DNA from: JAITWN01 sp964437335
GTDB taxonomy: Bacteria; Pseudomonadota; Gammaproteobacteria; SZUA-140
NCBI GenBank assembly: GCA_964437335.1
Contig: CAYTGL010000010.1
Location: 1-64,000 of the forward strand
Direction: 5' to 3'
Length of the DNA: 64,000 nt
Positions within the stretch are counted from its first letter, which is position 1. Each line of letters starts with the position of its first letter. The position numbers and the translations under genes are program-made. Below, piece after piece: positions 15,892 through 27,758 of the stretch. The notes beneath the pieces were generated by a model. The model saw only the letters and a list, made by a program, of their open reading frames with translations, was not told the origin of the DNA and did no database searches.

Positions 15892-18146
15892 GCCTGAGCC
15901 GCCTGACCAGCGGAGTCCTGCCGATCCTCGCGCTGTCCGCGCTGCTGCTGGTATCGCTGTACCTGATGGGTGCCGCGACCCGCAACACCGAGGAATTCGG
16001 GCGGCTGTACCTGTTGCTGCTGCTGATCAACATCCTCGGCCTGATCACGCTGGTCGTGCTGATCACTGCAAATCTCACCCGACTGGTGCGCCAGTATCGC
16101 GTCAAGGCAGCGGGCTCGCGCCTGACGGTGCGGCTGCTGCTCAGTTTCGTGCTGCTGGCGCTGGCGCCAGTGTCGGTGGTCTATTACTTTTCGCTCGATT
16201 TCATCCAGCGCGGCATCGACAGCTGGTTCGATGTGCGCATCGAGCATGCCTTCGACGACGCGCTGGAGCTGAGCCGGGTCTCGCTCGCTGATCGCAAGCG
16301 CGAGTACCTGCGCCGCACCAATCATATCGGCGGTTCGCTGTCGCTGATGCCGGGCAGCCAGGCGGCGATCATGCTGAATGACATGCGCATGCAGAACGAC
16401 GCGCATGAACTGGCGATGCTGCGTCCGAATGGTCACATCATCGCTTTCAGCAGCTCGAACCCGCTCGCGATCCTGCCGAACCTGCCCTCCGAGGCCGTCC
16501 TGCGCCAGGTACGACAGGGCACGGCGTATGTCGGGCTCGACCCGATCGGCGATTCCGATCTTTTTATCCGCATTGTGATCGATCTGCCGGTCATGAGCCC
16601 GGTCGAGGATGCGCGCATCCTGCAGGCGCTGTACCCGGTCTCCGGACACATGAACGCACTCGCCGACAGCGTCGAGGACGCCGCGACTCGCTACAAGCAG
16701 CTTGCCTTTCTGCGCGGTCCGCTGAAATACAGCTTCATGCTGACGCTGTCGCTGGTGTTGCTGCTCAGCCTGCTGTCTGCGGTATGGGCCGCGTTTGTAT
16801 CGGCGCGGCGGCTGGTCGCGCCGATCCGCGTGCTCGCGATCGGCACCCGGGCAGTAGCCTCCGGCGACTATGACCGGCAACTGCCGCAACATTCGACCGA
16901 CGAACTCGGTTTCCTGGTCAAGTCGTTCAACGACATGACCCGTCGCCTCGCGGCCGCGCGCGACGAGGCGGCGCAAAGCCAGCAACAGGCCGAGAGCGAG
17001 CGCGCCTATTTGCAGGCCGTGCTGGCCCGGTTGTCATCGGGGGTGATGACGCTGGACCGGCACCGCATCCTTCGTACAGCGAATCTTGCCGCCGGCCAGA
17101 TCCTCGGAATCAGCCTGCGCCAGTACATCGGCAAGCCGCTGGTGTCGGTCGGTAGCGATCATAACCATCTGAAACCTTTGCTCGAAGTAATCCGCCCCCA
17201 TCTGACCGGCATTGCCGATGACTGGCGCAGGGAAGTCGTCATCTACGGACTCGCGGGGCGCCAGGTGCTGATGTGCGGCGGCGCGTCGCTGTCCGGCAGT
17301 GAGCACGAATGGGGCGGCCATGTGCTGGTGCTCGACGACGTGACCGCGCTGGTGCAGGCGCAGCGCGACGCCGCCTGGGGCGAGGTCGCGCGCCGGCTCG
17401 CGCACGAAATCAAGAATCCGCTGACGCCGATCCGCCTGTCGGCCGAACGCCTGAGACACAAGTATCTGAAGGGGATGAAGCTCGAGGATGCCGAGGTGCT
17501 CGACCGCTCGACCCATACGATCGTGCAGCAGGTCGAGGTCATGAAGGAGATGGTCAAGGCTTTCGCGGAGTACGCCCGCGTCCCGCAGCTCAGGCTGCAA
17601 TGGCTGGATCTGAACAAGGTCATCAACGAGGTGCTCGACCTCTATCGAGGCGAGGGTGTCCGCGTGCGTTTCCTGACCGAACTCGATTCCGGCTTGCCGA
17701 AACTGCGGGTCGATTCCGGCAGGATTCGCCAATTGCTCCATAACCTGATAAAAAACTCGCTTGAGGCCAGGAGACCGGACAGGGAGTGCGTGGTTGCGAT
17801 CCGTACCGCGGCGCTGGTCGAGGCTGGCGTCAAGACGGTCGAAATGCGCATCGAGGACAACGGCCCCGGCCTGCCTCCGGACATGCTGGGCAGATTTTTC
17901 GAGCCGTATGTCACAACCAAGCGCAAGGGCAGCGGTCTCGGGCTCGCGATCGTCAAGAAGATCGTCGAGGAACACGGCGGGAGCGTGCGGGCCGAGAACG
18001 CCGAGCAGGGCGGGGCGCTGATCATCATCAGATTCCCGATCGACATGACGCAGGAAGGGACCGGCGACGTCGCCGGACAGGCAGCGCAGGAAGGCGATGA
18101 CGTCGCTGGCGCGTGGAAACAGGGAATTTCGAGGCAAGCGGAATAA
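15879..18146 (+). CDS. ntrY: NtrY-type transmembrane sensor histidine kinase
   Basis: 755 residues from MAALSLSRLTSGVLPILAL. Four hydrophobic segments: three in the first ~115 residues and one near 290, enclosing a periplasmic sensing domain. Then HAMP (about 310-365), PAS (about 380-490), and the kinase core with H-box RRLAHEIKNPLTPIRLSAER, N-box HNLIKNSLEA and G-boxes DNGPGLP and GSGLGLAIVKKI. It phosphorylates the following NtrX, whose ATG shares a base with its TAA stop. Confidence 0.93.
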   Translation: MAALSLSRLTSGVLPILALSALLLVSLYLMGAATRNTEEFGRLYLLLLLINILGLITLVVLITANLTRLVRQYRVKAAGSRLTVRLLLSFVLLALAPVSVVYYFSLDFIQRGIDSWFDVRIEHAFDDALELSRVSLADRKREYLRRTNHIGGSLSLMPGSQAAIMLNDMRMQNDAHELAMLRPNGHIIAFSSSNPLAILPNLPSEAVLRQVRQGTAYVGLDPIGDSDLFIRIVIDLPVMSPVEDARILQALYPVSGHMNALADSVEDAATRYKQLAFLRGPLKYSFMLTLSLVLLLSLLSAVWAAFVSARRLVAPIRVLAIGTRAVASGDYDRQLPQHSTDELGFLVKSFNDMTRRLAAARDEAAQSQQQAESERAYLQAVLARLSSGVMTLDRHRILRTANLAAGQILGISLRQYIGKPLVSVGSDHNHLKPLLEVIRPHLTGIADDWRREVVIYGLAGRQVLMCGGASLSGSEHEWGGHVLVLDDVTALVQAQRDAAWGEVARRLAHEIKNPLTPIRLSAERLRHKYLKGMKLEDAEVLDRSTHTIVQQVEVMKEMVKAFAEYARVPQLRLQWLDLNKVINEVLDLYRGEGVRVRFLTELDSGLPKLRVDSGRIRQLLHNLIKNSLEARRPDRECVVAIRTAALVEAGVKTVEMRIEDNGPGLPPDMLGRFFEPYVTTKRKGSGLGLAIVKKIVEEHGGSVRAENAEQGGALIIIRFPIDMTQEGTGDVAGQAAQEGDDVAGAWKQGISRQAE

Positions 18147-19504
18147 TGAGCGCCCATGTACTGGTAATCGATGATGAGTCCGACATCAGGGATCTGGTTC
18201 GGGAAATACTGATCGACGAGGGCTACGAGGTCAGCGTCGCCGAGACCGCCGAGGAGGCGCGCCGGGCGCGGCGCCTGCGCCGGCCCGATCTCGTGCTGAT
18301 GGATGTCTGGTTGCCGGACACCGACGGCATCTCGCTGCTGCGGGAATGGAAGCGCCAGGATGGCTTTGACGCGCCGGTGATCATGATCTCGGGACACGGC
18401 ACGGTCGAGACTGCGGTCGAGGCGACCCGGCTCGGCGCCTATGATTTCATCGAGAAGCCGTTATCGCTGTCGAAGCTGCTGCTGGTCGTGCAGCGCGCGC
18501 TCGAGGCTGACAAGCTGCAACGCGAGAATATCGACCTGCGACGCCAGTCCCAGCCGCTGGTCGAGCCGATCGGGCGCAGCCGGGTCATGAATGTATTGCG
18601 CGCCCAGGTCGAGCGTATCGCAAAGCACAATGCCTGGGTGCTGTTCAGCGGCGAGCCGGGCAGCGGCAAGGAACTGCTCGGCCGTTATCTGCATTACAGC
18701 AGTCCGCGCCGGCAAGGGCCGTTCGTCGAGGCCGGTGTCGCGTCGATCACGAATGAAAACGCGGCGGTCGCATTGTTCGGGTCGGAGCAGGGCGCGGGCG
18801 TCTTCTACGGCTATCTGGAGCAGGCCAATGGCGGCACGCTGTTTCTGAGCGAGGTCGCCGACATGGATCCCGCGGTGCAGGCCAAGCTGCTCGGCGCGCT
18901 CGAGAACAAATCCTTCGTCCGCGTCGGCGGCCGGGAACCGGTGCAGTTCGACGCCCGGGTCGTCGCCGCGACCCATCGCAATCTCGAGGAATACATCGAG
19001 GCCGGCCGTTTCCGCGAGGACCTGTATTACCAGCTCAACGTCGTCCCGCTGCGTATTCCGCCGCTGCGCGAACACGCCGAGGACATTCCGGAGATTCTCG
19101 ATTATTACATCGATCTGTTCGTCGAGCAGGAACACCTGCCGCCATGCCGCTTTTCGGAGGCCGCGAAGAAACGCCTGTGCGCCTACCACTGGCCGGGCAA
19201 TGTCCGTGAACTGAAGAATCTGGTTCAGCGCCTGCTGATCCTCGTTGCCCACGAGGAGATTACGCAGGACGACGTCGAGCACGCGCTCGGCTTGTCGGCG
19301 CAACACTCGGCCGAGATCTCGGTGGCCTTCGATTCGCCGTTACGCGCCGCGCGGATGCAGTTCGAGAAGGCCTATTTCGAATACCAGATGGGTGTTGTCG
19401 GCGGTAACATCGCCGATGTCGCGCAGCGCGCCGGCATCGAGCGCACCCACCTGTATCGCAAGCTGAGGTCGCTCGGCATCAAGCCGAGATCGGAACAGGA
19501 CTGA
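18146..19504 (+). CDS. ntrX: NtrX-type response regulator with a degenerate sigma-54 AAA+ domain
   Basis: 452 residues. Receiver domain at 1-120 with phosphoacceptor Asp in LVLMDVWLPDTDG. AAA+ domain at about 140-370 with Walker A GEPGSGKE. The GAFTGA loop that contacts sigma-54 is absent: where ELFGHEKGAFTGA is expected there is ALFGSEQGAGVFYGY. Walker B reads GGTLFLSEV, with Ser in place of the usual Asp. C-terminal Fis-type HTH (VAQRAGIERTHLYRKLRSLG). DNA binding and phosphorylation look intact; sigma-54 activation does not. It may act as a sigma-70 regulator. Confidence 0.92.
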   Translation: MSAHVLVIDDESDIRDLVREILIDEGYEVSVAETAEEARRARRLRRPDLVLMDVWLPDTDGISLLREWKRQDGFDAPVIMISGHGTVETAVEATRLGAYDFIEKPLSLSKLLLVVQRALEADKLQRENIDLRRQSQPLVEPIGRSRVMNVLRAQVERIAKHNAWVLFSGEPGSGKELLGRYLHYSSPRRQGPFVEAGVASITNENAAVALFGSEQGAGVFYGYLEQANGGTLFLSEVADMDPAVQAKLLGALENKSFVRVGGREPVQFDARVVAATHRNLEEYIEAGRFREDLYYQLNVVPLRIPPLREHAEDIPEILDYYIDLFVEQEHLPPCRFSEAAKKRLCAYHWPGNVRELKNLVQRLLILVAHEEITQDDVEHALGLSAQHSAEISVAFDSPLRAARMQFEKAYFEYQMGVVGGNIADVAQRAGIERTHLYRKLRSLGIKPRSEQD

Positions 19505-19508
19505 CGCC

Positions 19509-20882
19509 ATGAAGATCATCATTCTCGGCGCCGGCCAGGTCGGTGCGTCGGTTGCGGAGAACCTCGCGCGCGAGGCGAACGACATCACCGTCGTCGACCA
19601 CGAGCCGAAGCGCCTGCAGGACCTGCAGGACCGCTTCGATCTGCGTACCGTGCTCGGCCAGGCCTCGCACCCCGAGGTCTTGCGTCGCGCCGGGGCTGAT
19701 GACGCCGACATGATCATCGCGGTGACCAACAGCGACGAAACCAACATGGTGGCCTGCCAGATCGCTTATACGCTGTTCCATACCCCGACCAAGATCGCGC
19801 GCGTGCGCGCCCGCGACTATCTCGCCTATCCCCAGCTGTTCACCCAGGAGGCGCTGCCGATCGACATGCTGATCAGTCCGGAGCAGGTCGTCATCGACCA
19901 GATCCAGCGCCTGATCGAATACCCCGGCGCATTTCAGGTCCTCGACTTCGCGAACGGCCGGGTGCGGCTGGTCGCCGTCCGGGCCTATTACGGCGGGCTG
20001 CTCGTCGGTCACGAGCTGAGAGATCTGAGCCGGCACATGCCGGGCATCAAGACCCGGGTCGCCGCGATCTTTCGCCGCGGGGCGCCGATCATTCCGCAGG
20101 GCGACACCATCATCGAGGTCGATGACGAGGTCTTCTTCATCGCCGCCGCGGAAGACATCCGCACCGTGATGAGTGAACTGCGCAAGCTCGACAGGGATGT
20201 CCGGCGCGTGATCCTGGTCGGCGGCGGCAACATCGGCAAGGGCCTCGCCGAGGCCCTCGAAAACCGTTACCAGGTCAAGCTGATCGAGCACAACCCGGCG
20301 CGGGTGCAGCAGGTCTCGCAGCTGCTGAATCGAACCCTTGTCCTCCACGGCGACGCCGCGGACGAGGAGTTGCTCCTCGAGGAGAATATCGAGAGCACCG
20401 ACGTGTTCTGCGCGGTGACCAACGACGACGAAGCCAACATACTGTCCGCAATGCTCGCCAAGCGGCTCGGCGCGCGCAAGGTGATCTCTCTGATCAACCG
20501 CGCGGCCTACGTCGATCTCGTCGAGAGCGGTGACATCGATATCGCGATCTCGCCGCATCTGTCGACGATCGGCAGCCTGCTTGCCCATGTGCGTCGCGGC
20601 GATGTCGTCGTCGTGCATTCGCTCCGCCGCGGCGCGGCGGAGGCGATCGAAGCTGTCGCACACGGCGACTCCAAGTCGTCGAGCGTCGTCGGCCGCGCAA
20701 TAGAAGATATCCGCTTGCCTCCCGGCACGACGATCGGCGCGGTTGTCCGCGGGGAGGAAGTGCTCATGGCGCACCACGATACAGTGATCGAGGCCGATGA
20801 CCATGTCATCCTGTTTCTGGTTGACAGGAAGCGCATCGCCGAGGTCGAGCGCCTGTTCCAGGTCGGCGTCACGTTTTTCTGA
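19509..20882 (+). CDS. trkA: Trk potassium uptake NAD-binding subunit TrkA
   Basis: 457 residues. Two tandem RCK modules, each a Rossmann fold (GAGQVGASVAENLA at the N-terminus; GGGNIGKGLAEALE near 237) followed by a TrkA-C ligand domain. It sits on the cytoplasmic face of the TrkH channel and gates K+ uptake by nucleotide binding. Encoded four bases after ntrX and just before trkH. Confidence 0.96.
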   Translation: MKIIILGAGQVGASVAENLAREANDITVVDHEPKRLQDLQDRFDLRTVLGQASHPEVLRRAGADDADMIIAVTNSDETNMVACQIAYTLFHTPTKIARVRARDYLAYPQLFTQEALPIDMLISPEQVVIDQIQRLIEYPGAFQVLDFANGRVRLVAVRAYYGGLLVGHELRDLSRHMPGIKTRVAAIFRRGAPIIPQGDTIIEVDDEVFFIAAAEDIRTVMSELRKLDRDVRRVILVGGGNIGKGLAEALENRYQVKLIEHNPARVQQVSQLLNRTLVLHGDAADEELLLEENIESTDVFCAVTNDDEANILSAMLAKRLGARKVISLINRAAYVDLVESGDIDIAISPHLSTIGSLLAHVRRGDVVVVHSLRRGAAEAIEAVAHGDSKSSSVVGRAIEDIRLPPGTTIGAVVRGEEVLMAHHDTVIEADDHVILFLVDRKRIAEVERLFQVGVTFF

Positions 20883-20946
20883 TGCGCCACCTGCGCCCGT
20901 GCAGCCGGTTGCGCGGGAACCCGCCGGCGGGCTCTGAGCGAGCCTG

Positions 20947-22392
20947 ATGCAGCTTCGCGTTATCCAGCGCCTCTCGGGATTCATGCTGACCCTGTTCAGC
21001 TTCTCGATGTTGCCACCGGCGGCGATCGCGTGGATCCACGGCGAGCCGACGCTGCTTGTCTTTCTGGCCTGCTTCGCGGGCACCCTGATCGCCGGCCTCG
21101 CCCTCTGGTTTCCGGTGCGCGCCCATCGCGCCGAGCTGCGCCTGCGCGATGGCTTCGTCGTTGTCGTGATGATGTGGGCCATGCTTGCGGTATTCGGCGC
21201 CTTCCCGTTCCTGTCCAGCCCGGGCCTGTCTTGGGTCAATGCGCTGTTCGAATCGATGTCCGGCCTGACTACCACCGGCGCGACGGTCATCACCGGGCTC
21301 AACGGTCTGCCGGAATCGCTGCTGTTCTACCGCCAGCAACTGCAATGGCTCGGCGGCATGGGTATCATCGTCCTTGCTGTCGCGATCCTGCCGATGCTCG
21401 GAATCGGCGGTATGCAGCTCTACCGTGCAGAGACTCCGGGTCCGATCAAGGACAACAAGCTGACCCCCCGCATCACTGAGACTGCGAAGGTCCTGTGGTA
21501 TCTCTACCTTGGCCTCACCGTCGCCTGTGCCATATCCTACTGGGCCGCCGGCATGAGCGCCTTCGACGCGGTTGCCCACAGCTTCTCGACCGTCGCGCTC
21601 GGCGGCTTCTCGACCCATGACGAGAGCTTCGGCTTTTTCGACAATGGCATGATTGAAGTGGTCGCCGCGGCATTCATGGTGCTCGCCGGCGCAAACTTTG
21701 CACTGCACTTCCTCGCCTGGCGCCGGACCAGCCTGCGACCCTACCTCGATGACTCGGAGTTCAGGGCCTATCTGACTGCGCTTGCTGTTATCGCGCTGAT
21801 CACAATCTCTTGGCTGTATATCAACAACATCTTCGCGAGCCTGAGTATCACGCTGCATCACGGGCTGTTCCAGGCCGTATCAATCGCGACCACGGCCGGA
21901 TTTACGACAGCCGAATATCACGACTGGCCGCCCTTCCTGACGCTGATGTTGCTGTTGGCCAGCTTCATGGGCGCCTGCGCCGGCTCGACCGGCGGCGGAC
22001 TCAAGGTCATTCGCATCCTGCTGCTGGTCAAGCAGGGCCTGCGCGAGATTCGCCGGCTGATTCACCCGAACGCGTGGCTCCAGGTCAAGGTTGGCGGCAA
22101 GTCGATATCCGGCGACGTCATCGATGCGGTCTGGGGCTTCTTTTCGCTCTATATCGCCTGTTTCTGTATCATGTCCCTGCTGCTCGCGGCGAGCGGTCTC
22201 GATCTGGTCACCGCCTTCTCGGCGGTCGCCGCCTGCATCAACAACCTCGGCCCCGGTCTCGCCGGCGTTGCAGTCAACTATGCCGGCATCAACGACTTCT
22301 CGAAATGGGTGCTGTGCTTCGCGATGCTGCTCGGACGGCTGGAAGTGTTCACGCTGCTGGTGCTGTTCATGCCGGGGTTCTGGAAAAAGTAA
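20947..22392 (+). CDS. trkH: Trk/Ktr potassium transporter TrkH
   Basis: 481 residues, polytopic inner-membrane protein. The four P-loop filter segments are visible: SGLTTTGATVITGLN, STVALGGFSTHDES, ATTAGFTTAEYH and INNLGPGLAGV. Full length for the family. It works with TrkA, encoded 64 bases upstream. Confidence 0.96.
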   Translation: MQLRVIQRLSGFMLTLFSFSMLPPAAIAWIHGEPTLLVFLACFAGTLIAGLALWFPVRAHRAELRLRDGFVVVVMMWAMLAVFGAFPFLSSPGLSWVNALFESMSGLTTTGATVITGLNGLPESLLFYRQQLQWLGGMGIIVLAVAILPMLGIGGMQLYRAETPGPIKDNKLTPRITETAKVLWYLYLGLTVACAISYWAAGMSAFDAVAHSFSTVALGGFSTHDESFGFFDNGMIEVVAAAFMVLAGANFALHFLAWRRTSLRPYLDDSEFRAYLTALAVIALITISWLYINNIFASLSITLHHGLFQAVSIATTAGFTTAEYHDWPPFLTLMLLLASFMGACAGSTGGGLKVIRILLLVKQGLREIRRLIHPNAWLQVKVGGKSISGDVIDAVWGFFSLYIACFCIMSLLLAASGLDLVTAFSAVAACINNLGPGLAGVAVNYAGINDFSKWVLCFAMLLGRLEVFTLLVLFMPGFWKK

Positions 22393-22408
22393 GTCGAATG
22401 TATCGGTC

Positions 22409-22526
22409 GATCCTGCGAGCAGCGGTATCGCATTCCGGGACACGCTGTGAATACGTCCCTGTACGCTCGGCCGCCGCATCCCTGCGGCGGACGGTCCCTC
22501 CATGCGATACCACTGCTCGCAGGATC
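22409..22526. repeat. 118-bp element with 25-bp terminal inverted repeats
   Basis: Arms GATCCTGCGAGCAGCGGTAT (plus CGCAT) at 22409-22433 and the complement at 22502-22526, with one mismatch in 25. The centre contains a second GC-rich hairpin around CGCCGCATCCCTGCGGCGG. It lies between trkH and the methyltransferase gene with no coding capacity: a MITE- or REP-type element rather than an insertion sequence. Confidence 0.75.
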
Positions 22527-22564
22527 CACTGGCTGCTGTAGTCGATTAATTGAGGAGCCATTCA

Positions 22565-23143
22565 ATGGAAGATCCACGCACGCGGTGGGACGCGATCTAC
22601 AGCAAGGGCCAGGGTGTACCGTCAAACCCGAGCCGCGTCCTCGAGGAAAACGCCCACCTGCTGCCCGCGAGCGGCGATGCGCTCGAGATCGCCTGCGGGC
22701 TCGCCGGCAATGCGGTCATGCTCGCGCGCGCCGGGTTCAGGACCCGCGCCTGGGATATCTCGCCGGTCGTGGTCGCGCAGATCAACGACTATGCGCGCGA
22801 GCATGGCCTGCCGCTCGAAGGCGAGGCGCGCGACATGACAAAGGCGCCGCCCGATCCCGGTAGCTGCGATGTCGTTATCGTCGCGCACTACCTGGAGCGC
22901 GGCATCATCCCGGCGATCATTGCCGCACTGCGTCCCGGGGGCCTCGCGTTCTACCAGACCTTTACCCGCACCAAGGTCTCCTGCACCGGTCCGTCCAATC
23001 CGGACTTCCTGCTCGCCGACGGCGAGCTGCGCGAGCTGTTCGCCGATCTGGAGCTGCTGGTCTACCGGGAGGAAGGCAGGATCGGTGATACCGCGCGAGG
23101 ATTCCGCGACGAGGCGATGGTCGTCGCGCGCAAGCGCGCCTGA
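22565..23143 (+). CDS. Class I SAM-dependent methyltransferase (TehB-like)
   Basis: 192 residues with GAGGAG eight bases before the ATG. It starts DPRTRWDAIYSKGQG, typical of TehB/thiopurine-type methyltransferases. Motif I is ALEIACGLAGNAVMLA and the acidic motif II is AWDISPVVV; LRPGGLAFYQTF is the post-III strand. The substrate is unknown; relatives handle tellurite, thiopurines or other small molecules. A monocistronic gene after a repeat element. Confidence 0.82.
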   Translation: MEDPRTRWDAIYSKGQGVPSNPSRVLEENAHLLPASGDALEIACGLAGNAVMLARAGFRTRAWDISPVVVAQINDYAREHGLPLEGEARDMTKAPPDPGSCDVVIVAHYLERGIIPAIIAALRPGGLAFYQTFTRTKVSCTGPSNPDFLLADGELRELFADLELLVYREEGRIGDTARGFRDEAMVVARKRA

Positions 23144-23157
23144 AGCAATAGCCGGAA

Positions 23158-24036
23158 TCAGTAAAAGGTCTTGCTGCCGTCCGGGCGGCTGTTGAAACGC
23201 TTGTAACTCCACTGATACTGCGTCGGAATGGTCCGGATGCAGGCCTCGGCGATGGCATTTATCGTGGTCGTGATTTCTTCGATCGATCCATTCGCTAGAT
23301 CGGGGGGCGCCGGTACGAAGTAGACATGAAAGCCGCCGCCGGCCGGCAGTCGTTCGGAGTACGTAAAGAATACCGGCGCCCCGGTCCGCATCACGAGACG
23401 CCCGATCAGCGTCATCGTATAAGCGGGAATGCCGAAGAAATCCGCAAAAATACCGCCGCCCTGGCCCGGCTCCTGGTCCGGCAGGATGCCGACTGCCTCG
23501 CCGTGATCGAGCGCGCGAAAGAGCGCGCGCACGCCGCCGGCGTTTGCCGGCACCAGACGAGCTCCGACGCGTTCCCGCGCCTGCTGCATGAAGGCATCAA
23601 GCTCCCGCAGCCGCGGCGGCCGGTACAGGCTCGTCATCGTGTACAGCGATGAGCAGAACAGGCCTGACATCTCCCAGTTGCCGAGATGCGGTGTTGCGAT
23701 GATGACGCCCTTGCCGAGTGCGAGCGCGTCATCGACGGCCTGTCTGCCGCTGCAGCCGGCCACCAAGCCCAGCACCCGGGCCTTTGGCCAGTACCACATG
23801 GGGCCCATTTCAGTCACCGTCCTGCCGGTCTCGATCAGCGAGCACGCGGCGAGGCGCTGTCGCTCATCCGGCGACAGTTCAGGAAGACAGGCGTCGATAT
23901 TGACGCGCGTGACCTCGCGGGCGCGATTCGGTATCCATAGCATCAAGCGGGCGACCGACGCGCCCAGCCCCTGCGCGGCACGCAGCGGCAGCAGCGCGCA
24001 AAGACGTAAAAAGAGTTTCAGCAGGATCCCGCGCAT
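23158..24036 (-). CDS. LpxL/HtrB-family lysophospholipid (lipid A) acyltransferase
   Basis: 292 residues from MRGILLKLFLRLCALLPLRA, an N-terminal membrane anchor; an upstream in-frame ATG is less likely. The catalytic HxxxxE is in TPHLGNWEM near 112, and ILPDQEPGQGGGIFADFFG is the conserved substrate region. The family transfers secondary fatty acyl chains to lipid A at the inner membrane. Shared head-to-head region with metH. Which acylation step is not predictable. Confidence 0.88.
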   Translation of the reverse strand: MRGILLKLFLRLCALLPLRAAQGLGASVARLMLWIPNRAREVTRVNIDACLPELSPDERQRLAACSLIETGRTVTEMGPMWYWPKARVLGLVAGCSGRQAVDDALALGKGVIIATPHLGNWEMSGLFCSSLYTMTSLYRPPRLRELDAFMQQARERVGARLVPANAGGVRALFRALDHGEAVGILPDQEPGQGGGIFADFFGIPAYTMTLIGRLVMRTGAPVFFTYSERLPAGGGFHVYFVPAPPDLANGSIEEITTTINAIAEACIRTIPTQYQWSYKRFNSRPDGSKTFY

Positions 24037-24239
24037 CGGAAATTTATCGTCGACAATGCTAGAATAGCCCGGATTTGACAAAAGCAGCATTATCACATGG
24101 TCTTTGTGTGAAATGCACAGCCATGCGTCAGTCGGAGCGACCGGATTCTACCGGGGATCCGCTGCGTGTCTCAGGAATTCCATCGCTCAGGGATTGGAAC
24201 CGGCGGAGCCGGGGCCGCTTGGTTCGGAGTTATACGCTT

Positions 24240-26800
<2,561 letters not shown>

Positions 26801-26804
<4 letters not shown>

Positions 26805-27757
26805 TGAGCCTCTTTCCGGCGATCAAGCCCTACGTCAAGCACAGCCTCGAGGTCGATCCTCCCCATGTGCTCTATCTCGAGGAGTGCGGCACGCCGGAAG
26901 GCATCCCCGCGCTGTTCGTCCATGGCGGGCCGGGCGCCGGTTGCGAACCGTACCATCGCCGCTTTTTCGATCCTGAGCGCTACCGCATCATCCTGTTCGA
27001 CCAGCGCGGTTGTGGGCGTTCGACGCCGCACGCCGAGCTGCGCGCCAATGATACCTGGAAGCTGGTCGCCGACATGGAACGCATACGCGAGCACCTCGGG
27101 ATCGAACGGTGGCTGCTGTTCGGCGGTTCCTGGGGATCGACGCTTGCGCTCGCCTATGCCGAGACCCACCCCGCGCGTGTGCTCGGTCTGATATTGCGCG
27201 GGATCTTCCTGTGCAGGCCCGAGGAAATCCGGTGGTTTTACCAGCAAGGCGCGAGCCGCCTATTTCCGGATTACTGGGATGAGTATCTGAAGCCGATCCC
27301 GGAGGCCGAGCGTGACGATCTGCTGCACGCCTATCACCGCCGCCTGACCGGCGACGACGAGATCGCGCGCATGGCGGCGGCGAAGGCATGGTCGCGCTGG
27401 GAGGCGAAGACCTCGACGCTGCTGCCGCGCAAGGAGGTCGTCGATCGCTTCTCCGAGCCGTTCACGGCGCTGAGTCTCGCGCGCATCGAGTGCCATTACT
27501 TCGTCAATGATGCCTTTCTCGAGCCGGACCAGCTGATCCGCGACGCGCACCGCATCGCGGACATCCCGGGGCATATCATCCATGGCCGTTATGATGTCGT
27601 CTGCCCGGTCGAGAATGCCTGGCGATTGCAGCAGGCCTGGCATCGCGCGGATTTCGCCATCATCCCGGACGCGGGTCATTCGGCAACCGAGCGCGGCATC
27701 GTCGATGCACTGGTGCGGGCGACGGTCGACATGAGCCACCGCCTGACCGCGCGCTGA
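26801..27757 (+). CDS. pip: Proline iminopeptidase (alpha/beta hydrolase, S33)
   Basis: 318 residues, full length. Oxyanion region FVHGGPGAG near 37, nucleophile elbow GGSWGSTLAL near 107, catalytic Asp near 265 (HGRYDVVCP) and His near 292 (DAGHSATE). It cleaves N-terminal proline from peptides in the cytoplasm. Translationally coupled to metH (ATGATGAG overlap), with apaH one base after its stop. Confidence 0.94.
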
Positions 27758-27758
27758 C

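Noticed and set aside
19479..21302. 607-codon open frame antisense to trkA/trkH
   Set aside because: A product of the GC-rich codon pattern of the sense genes; its protein is low-complexity with no recognisable domain. The same holds for long antisense frames over metH (24171-25799), the ABC importer and cysI.
22409..22526. Rho-independent terminator of trkH
   Set aside because: The inverted ends are 68 bases apart with no U-tract, so a mobile or REP-type element fits better.
24097..24239. Cobalamin or SAM-type riboswitch upstream of metH
   Set aside because: I looked for a B12 box or other conserved riboswitch core in the leader and recognised none.
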